Shown piece by piece: positions 34,702 to 43,487 of a DNA stretch of 48,351 bases (position 1 is the first letter of the stretch; each line of letters starts with the position of its first letter). A program made the translations under genes and the position numbers. This stretch comes from CAZWDO01 sp964632485 [NCBI: uncultured bacterium]. Lineage in GTDB: Bacteria > JAGOEH01. The stretch spans positions 11,974-60,324 of the forward strand of contig CAZWDO010000014.1 in the NCBI GenBank assembly GCA_964632485.1. The letters are read 5' to 3'. Below the pieces are notes generated by a model. The model saw only the letters and a program-made list of their open reading frames with translations. It had not been told where the DNA came from and searched no databases.

Positions 34702-37482
34702 TTAATGGATAACAAGTATTTTGTGGGTGAGTGTTTCCTGTGGAAACTTCAAAACAAAAAAATAAATACCGGCGGGCAGGTGGCGGATATCAATCTGAGC
34801 GGAAGCGATATTACTTTTGGGAGGATTGCATGGAATCCGTTGTCCCATAATGTTGTAGAGGTTGATTATCGGCTGGGTTTGGGACGGATTATGCCAGTTG
34901 ATAGTTACGATATCACTCGCTGGGTTCGGGTAGGCTCTGCAGATCAGTTTACGCGTATTGACTGCGGATTCGGAAATGGCGACCGTTTTTTGCCAGTTTC
35001 GCGCAGATTGGAGATTTTGCCGCAGTGCGGCGGAGTCATCCGCTATCGTGAGTAACCAGGTAAAGTGGAGAGGTTCTGTCTCGCCTGCCCATTCCGCCTT
35101 GCCCTCGTTGGTGGCGCTGAGGATGGTATAATAATCACCTTCTCCGTTATGAATTACGGTTGAATCAAATAAGTTTCGCTGGGTGGCCGTATCGGTTATA
35201 CTGTAGAAATTGGTTATAGCGGCTGCCTGAATGCCGGAACCTTCCAGAAAAGTCTGCCCGGCATAGATAGTATTGGCCGGGTGAGTATAGGATTGGATCA
35301 GGAAATGATTGGTTGTATCGTAATAGGCGAGGTTGGCGCCGGAATCTATCAAGTCCAGGTCCAACATAAATGCAACGCGGGGATGTTGGAGCGGATTGGC
35401 ATAGGTGTGGGTCAATTCATAGTCCACCAGCATAAAACTGCTGTCGCGGGGGGCTTTCACTGTTTGTGTCACACTAACTGCGCCGTCCTGCCAGGAAAAG
35501 CTATAGTGGGCTGTAGCCATGGTGTTGCCACTATTATCCACTGAATCGTGGAATAAAGACAAAATGCGCCAATCCGAAAGGGTCGTCGGGTTATTGCGCA
35601 CGGTTCCGTCCACCAGGGGATAATTGTCAGCGGTAAAACAAAACGCCCCGCTGTACAGGAGGCCAAAGGCTTCGTTATACGAAAGTCCATCTCCCAGTTG
35701 ATATGCAGCATAATCGTGATATTTTTGGGTATTGCTGGTATTTTCATTATGGCCAATCAGTCCGCTGGAAGAAAATGCGCAACTGAGGCGGTGGGTGGAA
35801 TAGGTGCGGAAGAGCGGGTTGAGCGGAGTTTCCATACTGTATTGGTAATGGAAAAGTAGTGAATCCTGGTGGTAAAGATTTAATGCCAATTGGGTGATAG
35901 TTTCGAAAGGGCACGTTTCCGGCACTGCTATTTCGCAGAAGGAAGATTGCCAATGCCCCATGGGTTCGATTAAAGGGATCTCAACAGCGGCAGGAGTGAT
36001 CTCCAGTGGATCGGTCAGGCTGCCGATGGCCAATTGCCCCCCGCTAAGCGTATCGCCGGCATTAGTGAGAAATATCTGCAGCGTGGCGGATTCTCCGGGA
36101 GCCAGCGATTGTCTGGCTGGTTCCCAGACAATGGAGTCAAGTATGATGAGTGGCGCATCCGTTGAGAATCGGAATGCGCGATCCAATAGCATATTTCCGT
36201 AACCCAGACTATAGGCCGGAATATAGGGATTTAATGCATCCACTGAAGCTGAACTTTGTTCGAGCAGAGTGAGAATGGCGGGTCCGGGGAGATGGGGTAA
36301 ATAGTCCCATAAGAGCGAAGCTACCGAAGCGGCAATCGGCGAACTGATTGAAGTTCCCCCGACATACCCATAGCTGCCCGTCAACCCGCCGCCAGGTAGG
36401 GTAGTATATTGGGAAGATGGTGCGCATAAATCAACCCATGGGCCATATACACTGGTCTGGTTCTGATTCTGGTTGTTGATTCCCGTGATGGCGATGGCCT
36501 CGGGATATGCTGCAGGGTAATACTTCACATAGTTGTTTTCATTGCCAGCGGAACAGAAAACCAATACGCCCCTTTCCCAGGCTTCACGGATGATATATTC
36601 CAATGCCGGAGTAGGTGATATGCCACCATAACTGAAGTTGATGATCTTCGCTCCCATCTGCAATGCATAATCGAATCCCGCCACAGCATCACTTTCTTTG
36701 GCGGTGACACCAATCCCGGAGGGCGGCGCATAACCGATGCGAACCGGGTAGTAACGTCCTTCCCAATTGCTTGCGGCAATGCCGATCCCGTTGTTGGCTA
36801 CCCCGGCAACGGCTCCGGCGACGGCCGTCCCATGGGCGGCGCAATCTATCGGATCATTGTCCGGCGGATATCCGTCGCCATTATTCGTCTGCGATGGATC
36901 GATGGTGACAAAATCATATCCAATCGTATCATCCACATAACCGTTGTTATCATCATCAATATTATTAAAGGCGATCTCACCGGGATTGCGCCACAGCGCA
37001 TTGGCTAAATCCGGATGTCGGTAGTCGACCCCCGAATCGAGAATATAGACCGGATGCTCACCGGAACCGGTAAAATAATCCCACACCGGTACAACTCCCA
37101 TGGTTTCAAAATGCCATTGCAGGACATAAAAAGGATCATTGGGAATTGTTGTCTGGGCGGCAAGGTAATGATTATAATAAATTTCCCAGCCGTCGCGCCG
37201 CAACTGGTAATATGCCTCGTCAATTCGGGTGGCCGGTGGAATTTTTAAAAGATACAGCGTCCCATCTTTCCCCCCGGACTTCATTAGGGGATGGCTTAAT
37301 TCATATCCGGGGAGTGCCTGGCGGATTTTTCCCAGTTGCGTTGAACGCGGAAGCTTAATAATCAGTTCCCGCGGGTCGATATCGGATATTTTCCCCGCTT
37401 GGGTTAGTGTTGACATCCAAACAATAAAAATGATCAGAAATTGCTTATTGATCTGCTTTGAATTCTTCCATTTTTTGAGCAA
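34702..37482 (-). CDS. Secreted subtilisin-family (S8) peptidase with T9SS sorting domain
   Basis: The start is placed at TTG 37482, seven bases after GGAG; it gives a signal peptide (LKKWKNSKQ, then FLIIFIVWMSTLTQA), while the longer frame upstream only overlaps the preceding gene. In the 926-residue product a fervidolysin-like pro-region (about 35-115) precedes the catalytic domain with Asp149 (YILDSGVDYRHPD), His217 (CAAHGTAVAG) and Ser378 (GGTSISSPIAAS). An Asp/Asn-rich loop DDDNNGYVDD probably binds calcium. A beta-rich middle region follows. The last 80 residues, AYPNPASDIVTINW through INLYNIMGQ to LPAGIYFFVLKF, form a type A T9SS C-terminal sorting domain. The protein should be exported to the cell surface or medium. 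The gene overlaps its upstream neighbour by 38 bases. Confidence 0.9.
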   Translation of the reverse strand: MLKKWKNSKQINKQFLIIFIVWMSTLTQAGKISDIDPRELIIKLPRSTQLGKIRQALPGYELSHPLMKSGGKDGTLYLLKIPPATRIDEAYYQLRRDGWEIYYNHYLAAQTTIPNDPFYVLQWHFETMGVVPVWDYFTGSGEHPVYILDSGVDYRHPDLANALWRNPGEIAFNNIDDDNNGYVDDTIGYDFVTIDPSQTNNGDGYPPDNDPIDCAAHGTAVAGAVAGVANNGIGIAASNWEGRYYPVRIGYAPPSGIGVTAKESDAVAGFDYALQMGAKIINFSYGGISPTPALEYIIREAWERGVLVFCSAGNENNYVKYYPAAYPEAIAITGINNQNQNQTSVYGPWVDLCAPSSQYTTLPGGGLTGSYGYVGGTSISSPIAASVASLLWDYLPHLPGPAILTLLEQSSASVDALNPYIPAYSLGYGNMLLDRAFRFSTDAPLIILDSIVWEPARQSLAPGESATLQIFLTNAGDTLSGGQLAIGSLTDPLEITPAAVEIPLIEPMGHWQSSFCEIAVPETCPFETITQLALNLYHQDSLLFHYQYSMETPLNPLFRTYSTHRLSCAFSSSGLIGHNENTSNTQKYHDYAAYQLGDGLSYNEAFGLLYSGAFCFTADNYPLVDGTVRNNPTTLSDWRILSLFHDSVDNSGNTMATAHYSFSWQDGAVSVTQTVKAPRDSSFMLVDYELTHTYANPLQHPRVAFMLDLDLIDSGANLAYYDTTNHFLIQSYTHPANTIYAGQTFLEGSGIQAAAITNFYSITDTATQRNLFDSTVIHNGEGDYYTILSATNEGKAEWAGETEPLHFTWLLTIADDSAALRQNLQSARNWQKTVAISESAVNTRKLICRAYPNPASDIVTINWHNPSQTQPIINLYNIMGQRIPCNPPKSNIASAQIDIRHLPAGIYFFVLKFPQETLTHKILVIH

Positions 37483-37750
37483 TTTTAAACTCCATCTCTT
37501 CTGAATATTGGCGGCGCATAGCCTGTATTTCATTTTCAAATTGGTGGCGATGTTCAGAGGCTTCTTCGGGGGATAGCGCCTGAATGCGTGAACGGGCCAT
37601 AATCTCGGTTTCAGCAATTTTTGCCTGATAATGGGTACGAATATGATCGATACTTTCTTTTTGCTCGGCGGTTAGTTTGATAATATCTTGGGGCTCCACG
37701 ATCCTGTCTGATCGTTCCATCGCCAGATCTAAAGCTGATTTTAAAGACAT
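37445..37750 (-). CDS. Small coiled-coil protein, unknown function
   Basis: The 101-residue product is highly charged and predicted to be almost wholly helical, with heptad-like stretches (LTAEQKESIDHIRTHYQAKI; HRHQFENEIQAMRRQYSEEM). It has no signal peptide, Cys or membrane segment. I do not recognise the family. AAAAGGAGG lies five bases before the ATG, with a promoter at 37781-37809. Its 3' end overlaps the start of the T9SS subtilase gene by 38 bases, and the subtilase SD lies inside this gene, so translation of the two is probably coupled. It is the first gene of the four-gene operon. Confidence 0.75.
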   Translation of the reverse strand: MSLKSALDLAMERSDRIVEPQDIIKLTAEQKESIDHIRTHYQAKIAETEIMARSRIQALSPEEASEHRHQFENEIQAMRRQYSEEMEFKIAQKMEEFKADQ

Positions 37751-37780
37751 CGTTGCCTCCTTTTATACAGATTACCTTTT

Positions 37781-37809
37781 ATTTTAACTAAAATCCTCCG
37801 AAAAAACAA
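37781..37809 (-). promoter_or_regulatory. Promoter of the coiled-coil/subtilase/aldolase/dehydrogenase operon
   Basis: On the minus strand: TTGTTT (37809-37804), 17-base spacer, TAAAAT (37786-37781). The start near 37774 leaves a leader of about 24 bases. The 458-base region 37751-38208 holds this promoter, the clpP-like promoter and its leader; 37810-37942 is AT-rich with nothing else seen. Confidence 0.5.
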
Positions 37810-37942
37810 GAAAAAAATTATGGTTTTTTTGTTATGGGATTAATATTTAAATAAATTTTGAGTAATTTTGTGAAATCAGTTTAATCCTTTTATAAGACAA
37901 TATATCATTTCATTCGGTGATGGGCGCGATTAAAAATTTATC

Positions 37943-37971
37943 TTGACAAATAGATATAAAATCAGTATTAT
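37943..37971 (+). promoter_or_regulatory. Promoter of the clpP-like gene
   Basis: TTGACA (37943-37948), 17-base spacer, TATTAT (37966-37971). The start is expected at about 37978, which is the first base of a perfect inverted repeat. Confidence 0.65.
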
Positions 37972-37977
37972 GTTAGT

Positions 37978-38208
37978 ACATGCCGTAATGAGCATGTTTT
38001 GGTTTCATTTAATCAGTTCTATAATAGAGTTCGTCCATTAACTCTCCTCTTACGTTATTATGGCGTAGGGAGGAATCCGTGGATTGTCCATAAGTTTATC
38101 AGTGGATAGTCGGACGGCGTCCGAAAAAACATGACGTCGTATTGCTAACGATGAGCGGTTGTGGAAAGACTCTGAATAACCACATTCAAAGCAATAAGGA
38201 GTTTATTT
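37978..38208 (+). promoter_or_regulatory. Long structured leader of the clpP-like gene
   Basis: About 230 untranslated bases. Seen in order: inverted repeat ACATGC/GCATGT (37978-37997) right at the predicted transcript start; a possible imperfect stem around TACG/CGTA (38053-38070); a perfect hairpin CGGACG-G-CGTCCG (38111-38123) followed by six A; and TGTGG/CCACA (38160-38184). The leader ends in AAGGAG seven bases before the ATG. I cannot match it to a known riboswitch. It may be a control leader, or the first repeat may be an operator at +1. Confidence 0.4.
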
Positions 38209-38787
38209 ATGCTGGAGAATCCGGAGAGCCAGGAACGTCAGGAAAATAATGGAATGATGGAACGATTGTTGAAAACACGTTCAATAATAATAGCCGGGGA
38301 TGTCAATCAAAAATTAGTGGAACGGGTTACCCGGGAACTGTTAATATTGCAGGACGATAATGACCAGCCGATCCGGGTGTATATCAATTCTCAGGGCGGT
38401 CATGTTGAGTCGGGCGACACGATTTTTGATCTGTTCCGGTTTATTAAGCCGGAGATCGTGGTTATCGGGACGGGATGGGTCGCCAGCGCAGCCATCACGA
38501 TTTTTTTAGGAGCAGAGAAGAAGAATCGTTATTCTCTGCCCAATACCCGCTATCTGATCCATCAGCCTGCCGGGGGTGTAATGGGTTCCGCCCTTGATAT
38601 CAAAATCGAGGCGGAAGAGATCATAAAAATCCGTAAGCGAGTGAATGAGATCATCAGTGAACGGACAGGGCAAGCGTTATCGAAAGTGGAGCAGGATACG
38701 GAACGTAATTTCTGGATGAACGCCAAAGAGGCGCGTGAATATGGGATTGTGAACAAAATTATCGTTTCGCAAACTGAAATTGATTAA
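38209..38787 (+). CDS. clpP: ClpP-family serine protease with Asn in the triad Asp position
   Basis: The 192-residue product aligns along its length with ClpP: RVYINSQGGHVESGDTIFDL, then GTGWVASAAITIF with the nucleophile Ser93, LPNTRYLIHQPAGG with His118, and QDTERNFWMNAKEAREYG. Ser93-His118 are 25 residues apart and His118-Asn167 49 apart, exactly as Ser97/His122/Asp171 in E. coli, but the third residue is Asn, not Asp. Known ClpP forms tetradecamers that degrade unfolded proteins with an AAA+ partner; no clpX or clpA is adjacent. This may be a second, divergent ClpP with altered or assisted activity. It has a long leader and lies 15 bases before glgB on the same strand. Confidence 0.85.
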   Translation: MLENPESQERQENNGMMERLLKTRSIIIAGDVNQKLVERVTRELLILQDDNDQPIRVYINSQGGHVESGDTIFDLFRFIKPEIVVIGTGWVASAAITIFLGAEKKNRYSLPNTRYLIHQPAGGVMGSALDIKIEAEEIIKIRKRVNEIISERTGQALSKVEQDTERNFWMNAKEAREYGIVNKIIVSQTEID

Positions 38788-38801
38788 ATGGGAGGCCGTT
38801 T

Positions 38802-41024
38802 ATGGCACAGAACGCTAAGCAGTATTCTTTGACGATGGATCAGATTGATGCGGTGGTTAATGCGCGTTTGAGTGATCCTTTTCAATGGCTGGGTCAGCAT
38901 TTTTTCGATCCGGAGCATCAAAAGGGCGTAGTCGTGCGGACTTTCCAACCTCATTGTCAATCTGTCGTTTTAAAGAGCAAAACTCTAAAGAAACCACTAA
39001 AAATGGAAAAGATTGATGACCGGGGTCTATATGAAATATTTTTGCCCCGGCAAACCCAGTTTATCAGCTATACATATATCTTAGAATTTATGGGTGGACA
39101 GGAAGTGGAAGTTGAAGACCCTTATCGGTTTTTGCCGGTGCTGAGTGAATGGGACCTTCATCTTTTTAGTGAGGGGCAGCATCATCATATTTATCGACAT
39201 TTGGGAGCGCATCCGATGGAGATTGAAGGATGCCAGGGAGTATTTTTCGCAGTTTGGGCCCCGAATGCTGCGCGAATCAGTGTCGTGGGCGATTTCAACC
39301 AATGGGATGGTCGTTGCCACTCAATGCGGATTCGTGGACAGAGCGGGGTATGGGAACTGTTTATCCCGGGATTGCGTGAAGGAACTCTTTATAAATTCGA
39401 GCTTTCTACCGGTGTTGGCCTACCCTTTTTAAAAACCGATCCCTATGGCGTCTTCCAGGAAATGCGTCCGAAAAATGCCTCGATTGTCTATCAATCTTCA
39501 TATCGCTGGCGCGATCATGACTATATGACTCGCAGGCAGGATGGTAAATTTTTAAATAAAGCCATCAATATCTATGAAGTGCACCTCGCTTCCTGGCGTC
39601 ATAAGATAGAAGAAGAGAACCGGTCGCTAAGTTATCGCGAACTGGCAGATCAATTAGTTACTTATGTTAAAGATATGGGTTATACACATTTGGAATTAAT
39701 GCCCATTGCCGAGTATCCCCTGGATGATTCCTGGGGCTACCAGGTTACGGGTTATTACGCGATTACCAGCCGTTTTGGAACCCCCGATGACCTGCGCTAT
39801 TTAATTGATCAATGCCATGCCTGTGGCATAGGAGTAATTTTAGACTGGGTTCCCGGACATTTTCCCAAAGATGCCTTTGGCCTGGCGCGTTTTGATGGTA
39901 CTCCACTTTATGAACATCAGGATCCCAAAGAAGGCGAACATCCTGATTGGGGTACGTTGATTTTTAACTATGGACGCAACGAAGTACTTAATTTTCTAAT
40001 ATCCAATGCCATCTATTGGCTGAATGAGTTCCATTTTGACGGATTGCGCGTGGATGCCGTCGCTTCGATGCTTTATCGCGACTATGGAAAAAATGATGGC
40101 GAATGGGTCCCGAATATGTATGGCGGCAATGAAAATCTGGAAGCAATCCATTTTATGCGCAAAGTCAATGAAGTCGTTTACAGCTACTATCCCAATGCGC
40201 TGATGATTGCCGAGGAATCGACAGCTTTCCCCAACGTTAGCCGACCGGTGTATTTGGGTGGACTGGGATTTGGCTTCAAATGGAATATGGGCTGGATGCA
40301 TGACAGTCTGCTTTATTTTTCCAAAGACCCGGTGCATCGTAAATATCATCATAATAATCTCACTTTTTCTCTCTGGTACGCGTTCACTGAAAATTTTGTA
40401 TTGGTAATTTCCCATGATGAAGTCGTTTATGGTAAAGGTTCTTTGTTGAACAAAATGCCCGGTGATTTGTGGCAAAAATTTGCTAATCTGCGTCTTTTTT
40501 TTATGTTTATGATGACTCATCCCGGTAAAAAACTAATGTTTATGGGTTCGGAATTCGGCCAGTGGAATGAGTGGAATTTCAGGTCCAGTCTGGACTGGCA
40601 TCTGTTGGACGTAACCCCCCATCGCAAAATTCACCAGTTTGTCAGGGACTTGAATCATCTCTATCTCAATGAAAAACCACTCTGGGAAAATGATTTTGAT
40701 CCCCGGGGTTTCGAATGGATCGATTACCATGATGCCGACCAATCAATTATATCCTATATCCGCTGGGACCAGGAACGGAAATATCCGTTGATTATTATTC
40801 TGAACTGCACCCCTGTTCCTCATTATCAGTACCGTATTGGCGTGCCTGTTTTGGCTGATTATCGGGAGATGATCAATTCCGATTCCGCCTGGTACTGGGG
40901 ATCGAATGTTGGCAATGGCGGCGGCGGAGCCGCTGACATGATTGCCTGGCAAGGCCAACCGTTTTCACTCTCGCTGAACGTTCCGCCCTTGGGAGCCTTG
41001 ATTCTAAAGCCAGTTCATCCCTGA
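38802..41024 (+). CDS. glgB: 1,4-alpha-glucan (glycogen) branching enzyme
   Basis: It cuts alpha-1,4 glucan chains and rejoins them as alpha-1,6 branches. The 740-residue product has the two N-terminal beta domains (CBM48, with FFAVWAPNAARISVVGDFNQ at about 148-167), the GH13 catalytic barrel with DWVPGHFPKDAFGL, the nucleophile Asp in GLRVDAVASMLYRDYG, the acid Glu in LMIAEESTAFPNVS and the third Asp in ISHDEVVYGKGSL, and a C-terminal beta domain. The length is close to E. coli GlgB (728). The ATG follows GGGAGG. It lies between the clpP-like gene (15 bases) and the first CNNM/CBS gene (7 bases), so it is probably in the same transcript. A debranching-enzyme gene lies at the right end of the window on the other strand. 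Confidence 0.95.
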   Translation: MAQNAKQYSLTMDQIDAVVNARLSDPFQWLGQHFFDPEHQKGVVVRTFQPHCQSVVLKSKTLKKPLKMEKIDDRGLYEIFLPRQTQFISYTYILEFMGGQEVEVEDPYRFLPVLSEWDLHLFSEGQHHHIYRHLGAHPMEIEGCQGVFFAVWAPNAARISVVGDFNQWDGRCHSMRIRGQSGVWELFIPGLREGTLYKFELSTGVGLPFLKTDPYGVFQEMRPKNASIVYQSSYRWRDHDYMTRRQDGKFLNKAINIYEVHLASWRHKIEEENRSLSYRELADQLVTYVKDMGYTHLELMPIAEYPLDDSWGYQVTGYYAITSRFGTPDDLRYLIDQCHACGIGVILDWVPGHFPKDAFGLARFDGTPLYEHQDPKEGEHPDWGTLIFNYGRNEVLNFLISNAIYWLNEFHFDGLRVDAVASMLYRDYGKNDGEWVPNMYGGNENLEAIHFMRKVNEVVYSYYPNALMIAEESTAFPNVSRPVYLGGLGFGFKWNMGWMHDSLLYFSKDPVHRKYHHNNLTFSLWYAFTENFVLVISHDEVVYGKGSLLNKMPGDLWQKFANLRLFFMFMMTHPGKKLMFMGSEFGQWNEWNFRSSLDWHLLDVTPHRKIHQFVRDLNHLYLNEKPLWENDFDPRGFEWIDYHDADQSIISYIRWDQERKYPLIIILNCTPVPHYQYRIGVPVLADYREMINSDSAWYWGSNVGNGGGGAADMIAWQGQPFSLSLNVPPLGALILKPVHP

Positions 41025-41031
41025 ACCGACC

Positions 41032-42249
41032 ATGTTGGCATTTTTCTTCCTGCTTTTTTTATTAGCGCTATCGGCTCTTTTTTCCGGTTCCGAGGCCGCT
41101 ATTTTTTCATTATCCCCCAGCAACCTGGAATGTATTAAAAAAAGCAATCCCCGCCAATATCTTCGGCTGAAATTTTTTAAAAACAATATTAATCCCACCC
41201 TGATTACACTGTTGATAGGCAATCTGGTTGTCAATATCGGCGCCAGTAGTTTTGCCGCCCAGTTGGCGTCGGCAATATTCCCCGAGCATGGTCTCGATTA
41301 CTCAATGGTAGTCATGACCTTCATTATCATTATTGTGGGCGAGATAACGCCTAAAGTCTATGCCATCAAATACAACCTCCAATTGTTGCGTTTTTCGGCC
41401 CCGTTAGTCCAGTTTTGCTACTATTCTTTTTATCTATTCAGTCAGCCTTTGAATTATATCTCCCGTCTTTTCATCAAAACAAATGCCCCGTTGCGCGAAT
41501 CCTATTCCTCCACCGAACTTCAAAAAGTTCTGGAAATCAGTTTTCAAAATGGGGAAATCAATATTTGGGAAAAAAAATTGGTTTCCCGTATTCTGGAGAT
41601 GGAAAACATGCGTTTGTCTGAGTTGATGATCCCCAGAATGAAAGTAATTGGCCTCGATTTGTCATTAAAACCGATCAGCTATGTATGGGAAATTTATCGA
41701 AATCACCGTATCCAGAAAATTCCTGTATTTCACGATAATCTTGAAAATATTGAAGGTATCTTATATATTAAAACCATTATTGGTCTGTCGGAAACAGAAC
41801 TTAATCGGAATTACCATAAATATTTGCGTAAACCGGTCTATATGCCCGAATCAAAGCGAGTGATCAAAGCGTTACGTGAATTTCAGCAAACTCAACGCTA
41901 TTTCGCTCTTGTTTTTGATGAATACGGCTCAGTTTCCGGTATTGTTACCCTGAACCATATTCTGACTTCTTTTATGGATAAATATATTCCAAATATTGAT
42001 GAAACATTTTATCAAAAAATTGGGCCTAACACCCTACTTGTGAAGGGCGATTTAACCCTGTCTGCCTTCAACCACCTTTTTGAATGCAATTTACAGGATG
42101 ATTACTATGAAAGTATTGGCGGTTATTTGCTCAACTGCTTGGGGCACATCCCTAAAAAAGAGGAAACGATTATACGCGATGGTATCCGGTTCACCGTTCT
42201 TGATGCTGATAGCACCCGTATTTTGAAAATCAGGGCGAAAAAACAATGA
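41032..42249 (+). CDS. CNNM/CBS-domain membrane protein (CorB/HlyC-like), first copy
   Basis: The 405-residue product has a CNNM (DUF21) membrane domain (about 1-175) with the signature LFSGSEAAIFSLSPSNLE and IIVGEITPKVYAIKYN, a CBS pair (about 195-320, with LMIPRMKVIGLD and ALVFDEYGSVSGIVTLNHIL), and a CorC_HlyC C-terminal domain (about 330-403). Family members move Mg2+ (and perhaps Co2+) or regulate such transport, binding ATP-Mg at the CBS pair. The ATG has no SD and lies seven bases after the glgB stop, so it probably depends on translational coupling. Its last four bases (ATGA) overlap the start of a second, divergent copy, suggesting the two form a heterodimer; this pairing is inference. 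Confidence 0.85.
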   Translation: MLAFFFLLFLLALSALFSGSEAAIFSLSPSNLECIKKSNPRQYLRLKFFKNNINPTLITLLIGNLVVNIGASSFAAQLASAIFPEHGLDYSMVVMTFIIIIVGEITPKVYAIKYNLQLLRFSAPLVQFCYYSFYLFSQPLNYISRLFIKTNAPLRESYSSTELQKVLEISFQNGEINIWEKKLVSRILEMENMRLSELMIPRMKVIGLDLSLKPISYVWEIYRNHRIQKIPVFHDNLENIEGILYIKTIIGLSETELNRNYHKYLRKPVYMPESKRVIKALREFQQTQRYFALVFDEYGSVSGIVTLNHILTSFMDKYIPNIDETFYQKIGPNTLLVKGDLTLSAFNHLFECNLQDDYYESIGGYLLNCLGHIPKKEETIIRDGIRFTVLDADSTRILKIRAKKQ

Positions 42250-43487
42250 ATTATTGGCTGGAATTAAGTGTCGTCATTTTTTTATTAGTCCTGCAATCGA
42301 TCCTCTGCGGTTTTGAAACTGCCGTTATCGCTGTCGATCGGGTGAAATTGCATCAATTGGCTGAACAGGGAAAACGTTCTCATTTAATTCGCCATTTTCT
42401 GATGAAACCTGCCCGGGTGTTGACAACCGCATTGATTGGCATTAATATCGCCGTAATCGGTAGTTCAACAATTTTGACCGGCGTAATGTTGAAAATTAAT
42501 CCTATCTATGGGTCACTGCTTGCCACTCTCATTTTAACTCCAGTCGATTTGATTTTAGGTGAAATTTTACCCAAAATAATTTTTTATCAAAATCCGATGA
42601 AAAACAGCCTTTTTTGGGCGCCCTTTATTCGATTTCTTTATTATCTGATCTGGCCTATTGTCTTTATCATCAACCATTTTTCACGTCTTATTTTTAAATT
42701 ACTGCGAGTTCCCCATGATGACGATCAGTTATTCATCAGCCGTGAAGATATCAAATCGATTTTTTTTGCATATTTTCAAAGCGACTATCGACATGGAGAA
42801 CATTACCCATTAATAGATAAAACATTGCGGATAAAGGAATTATCTGTCAAACAAATTATGATCCCTCTCAGAGAATTGCATGCTTTTTCTGAGCAATCAT
42901 TAGCCGATGAGTTGATTCGTAACCTTGAAAAAAATAAATATAGCAATATCCCCATCTATAAAAATAGAATTGACCATCTCATCGGTTATGTTAATATTTT
43001 TGATTTGATCCAAACCCCTCCGACAGAGCCTATCCAACCCATTGTCCGTAAAACGATTATTATCCCTCCTAAACAGCCGGTAATTGAAACATTAGTGGAG
43101 ATGTCGCGGCGCGAATTACCAATCGCATTCATAACCGATGAGTTTGGCGGAATCGACGGGATGGTGACTTTGAAGGATATCTGGGAATTTATTACCGGAA
43201 CGATTGTAGATGAAGTGGTAGAAGAGAGCTTTACACTAAAGGAAATCCGACAGGATGTGTTTGTTTTGGATGGTCGTCAGAAGATCATTGATTTGGAAGA
43301 TAACCTGGGTTTGGAATTGCCACGGGGTGATTTTGAAACATTAAATGGTTTTATTATCAATTTTTTAGGCCGGATTCCGGCGATTGGCGAAATTCTTAAA
43401 TATGGATCTTTTCAAATTACAATTTTGGAAGCGTCCGACCGCTATGTACATAAAGTTATCTTGAAACGAATTAATAGTGAGGGCTGA
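42246..43487 (+). CDS. CNNM/CBS-domain membrane protein, second copy
   Basis: The 413-residue product has the same layout as the upstream copy: CNNM domain (about 1-170) with ILCGFETAVIAVDRVKLHQL and LGEILPKIIFYQNP, a CBS pair (about 195-325, with IMIPLRELHAF and IAFITDEFGGIDGMVTLKDI), and a CorC_HlyC domain (about 335-410). The two copies differ widely in sequence, so the duplication is old. The family core position Ser-Gly-Ser-Glu is Cys-Gly-Phe-Glu here, a departure in the first transmembrane motif. The start ATG overlaps the previous stop by four bases (ATGA), and the stop overlaps the next start by one base (TGATG). Predicted role: magnesium/cobalt efflux or its control at the inner membrane. 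Confidence 0.85.
   Translation: MNYWLELSVVIFLLVLQSILCGFETAVIAVDRVKLHQLAEQGKRSHLIRHFLMKPARVLTTALIGINIAVIGSSTILTGVMLKINPIYGSLLATLILTPVDLILGEILPKIIFYQNPMKNSLFWAPFIRFLYYLIWPIVFIINHFSRLIFKLLRVPHDDDQLFISREDIKSIFFAYFQSDYRHGEHYPLIDKTLRIKELSVKQIMIPLRELHAFSEQSLADELIRNLEKNKYSNIPIYKNRIDHLIGYVNIFDLIQTPPTEPIQPIVRKTIIIPPKQPVIETLVEMSRRELPIAFITDEFGGIDGMVTLKDIWEFITGTIVDEVVEESFTLKEIRQDVFVLDGRQKIIDLEDNLGLELPRGDFETLNGFIINFLGRIPAIGEILKYGSFQITILEASDRYVHKVILKRINSEG

Noticed and set aside
39996-40520. Minus-strand open frame of 174 codons inside glgB
   Set aside because: Shadow of a strongly conserved glgB catalytic region; no SD and no known domain.
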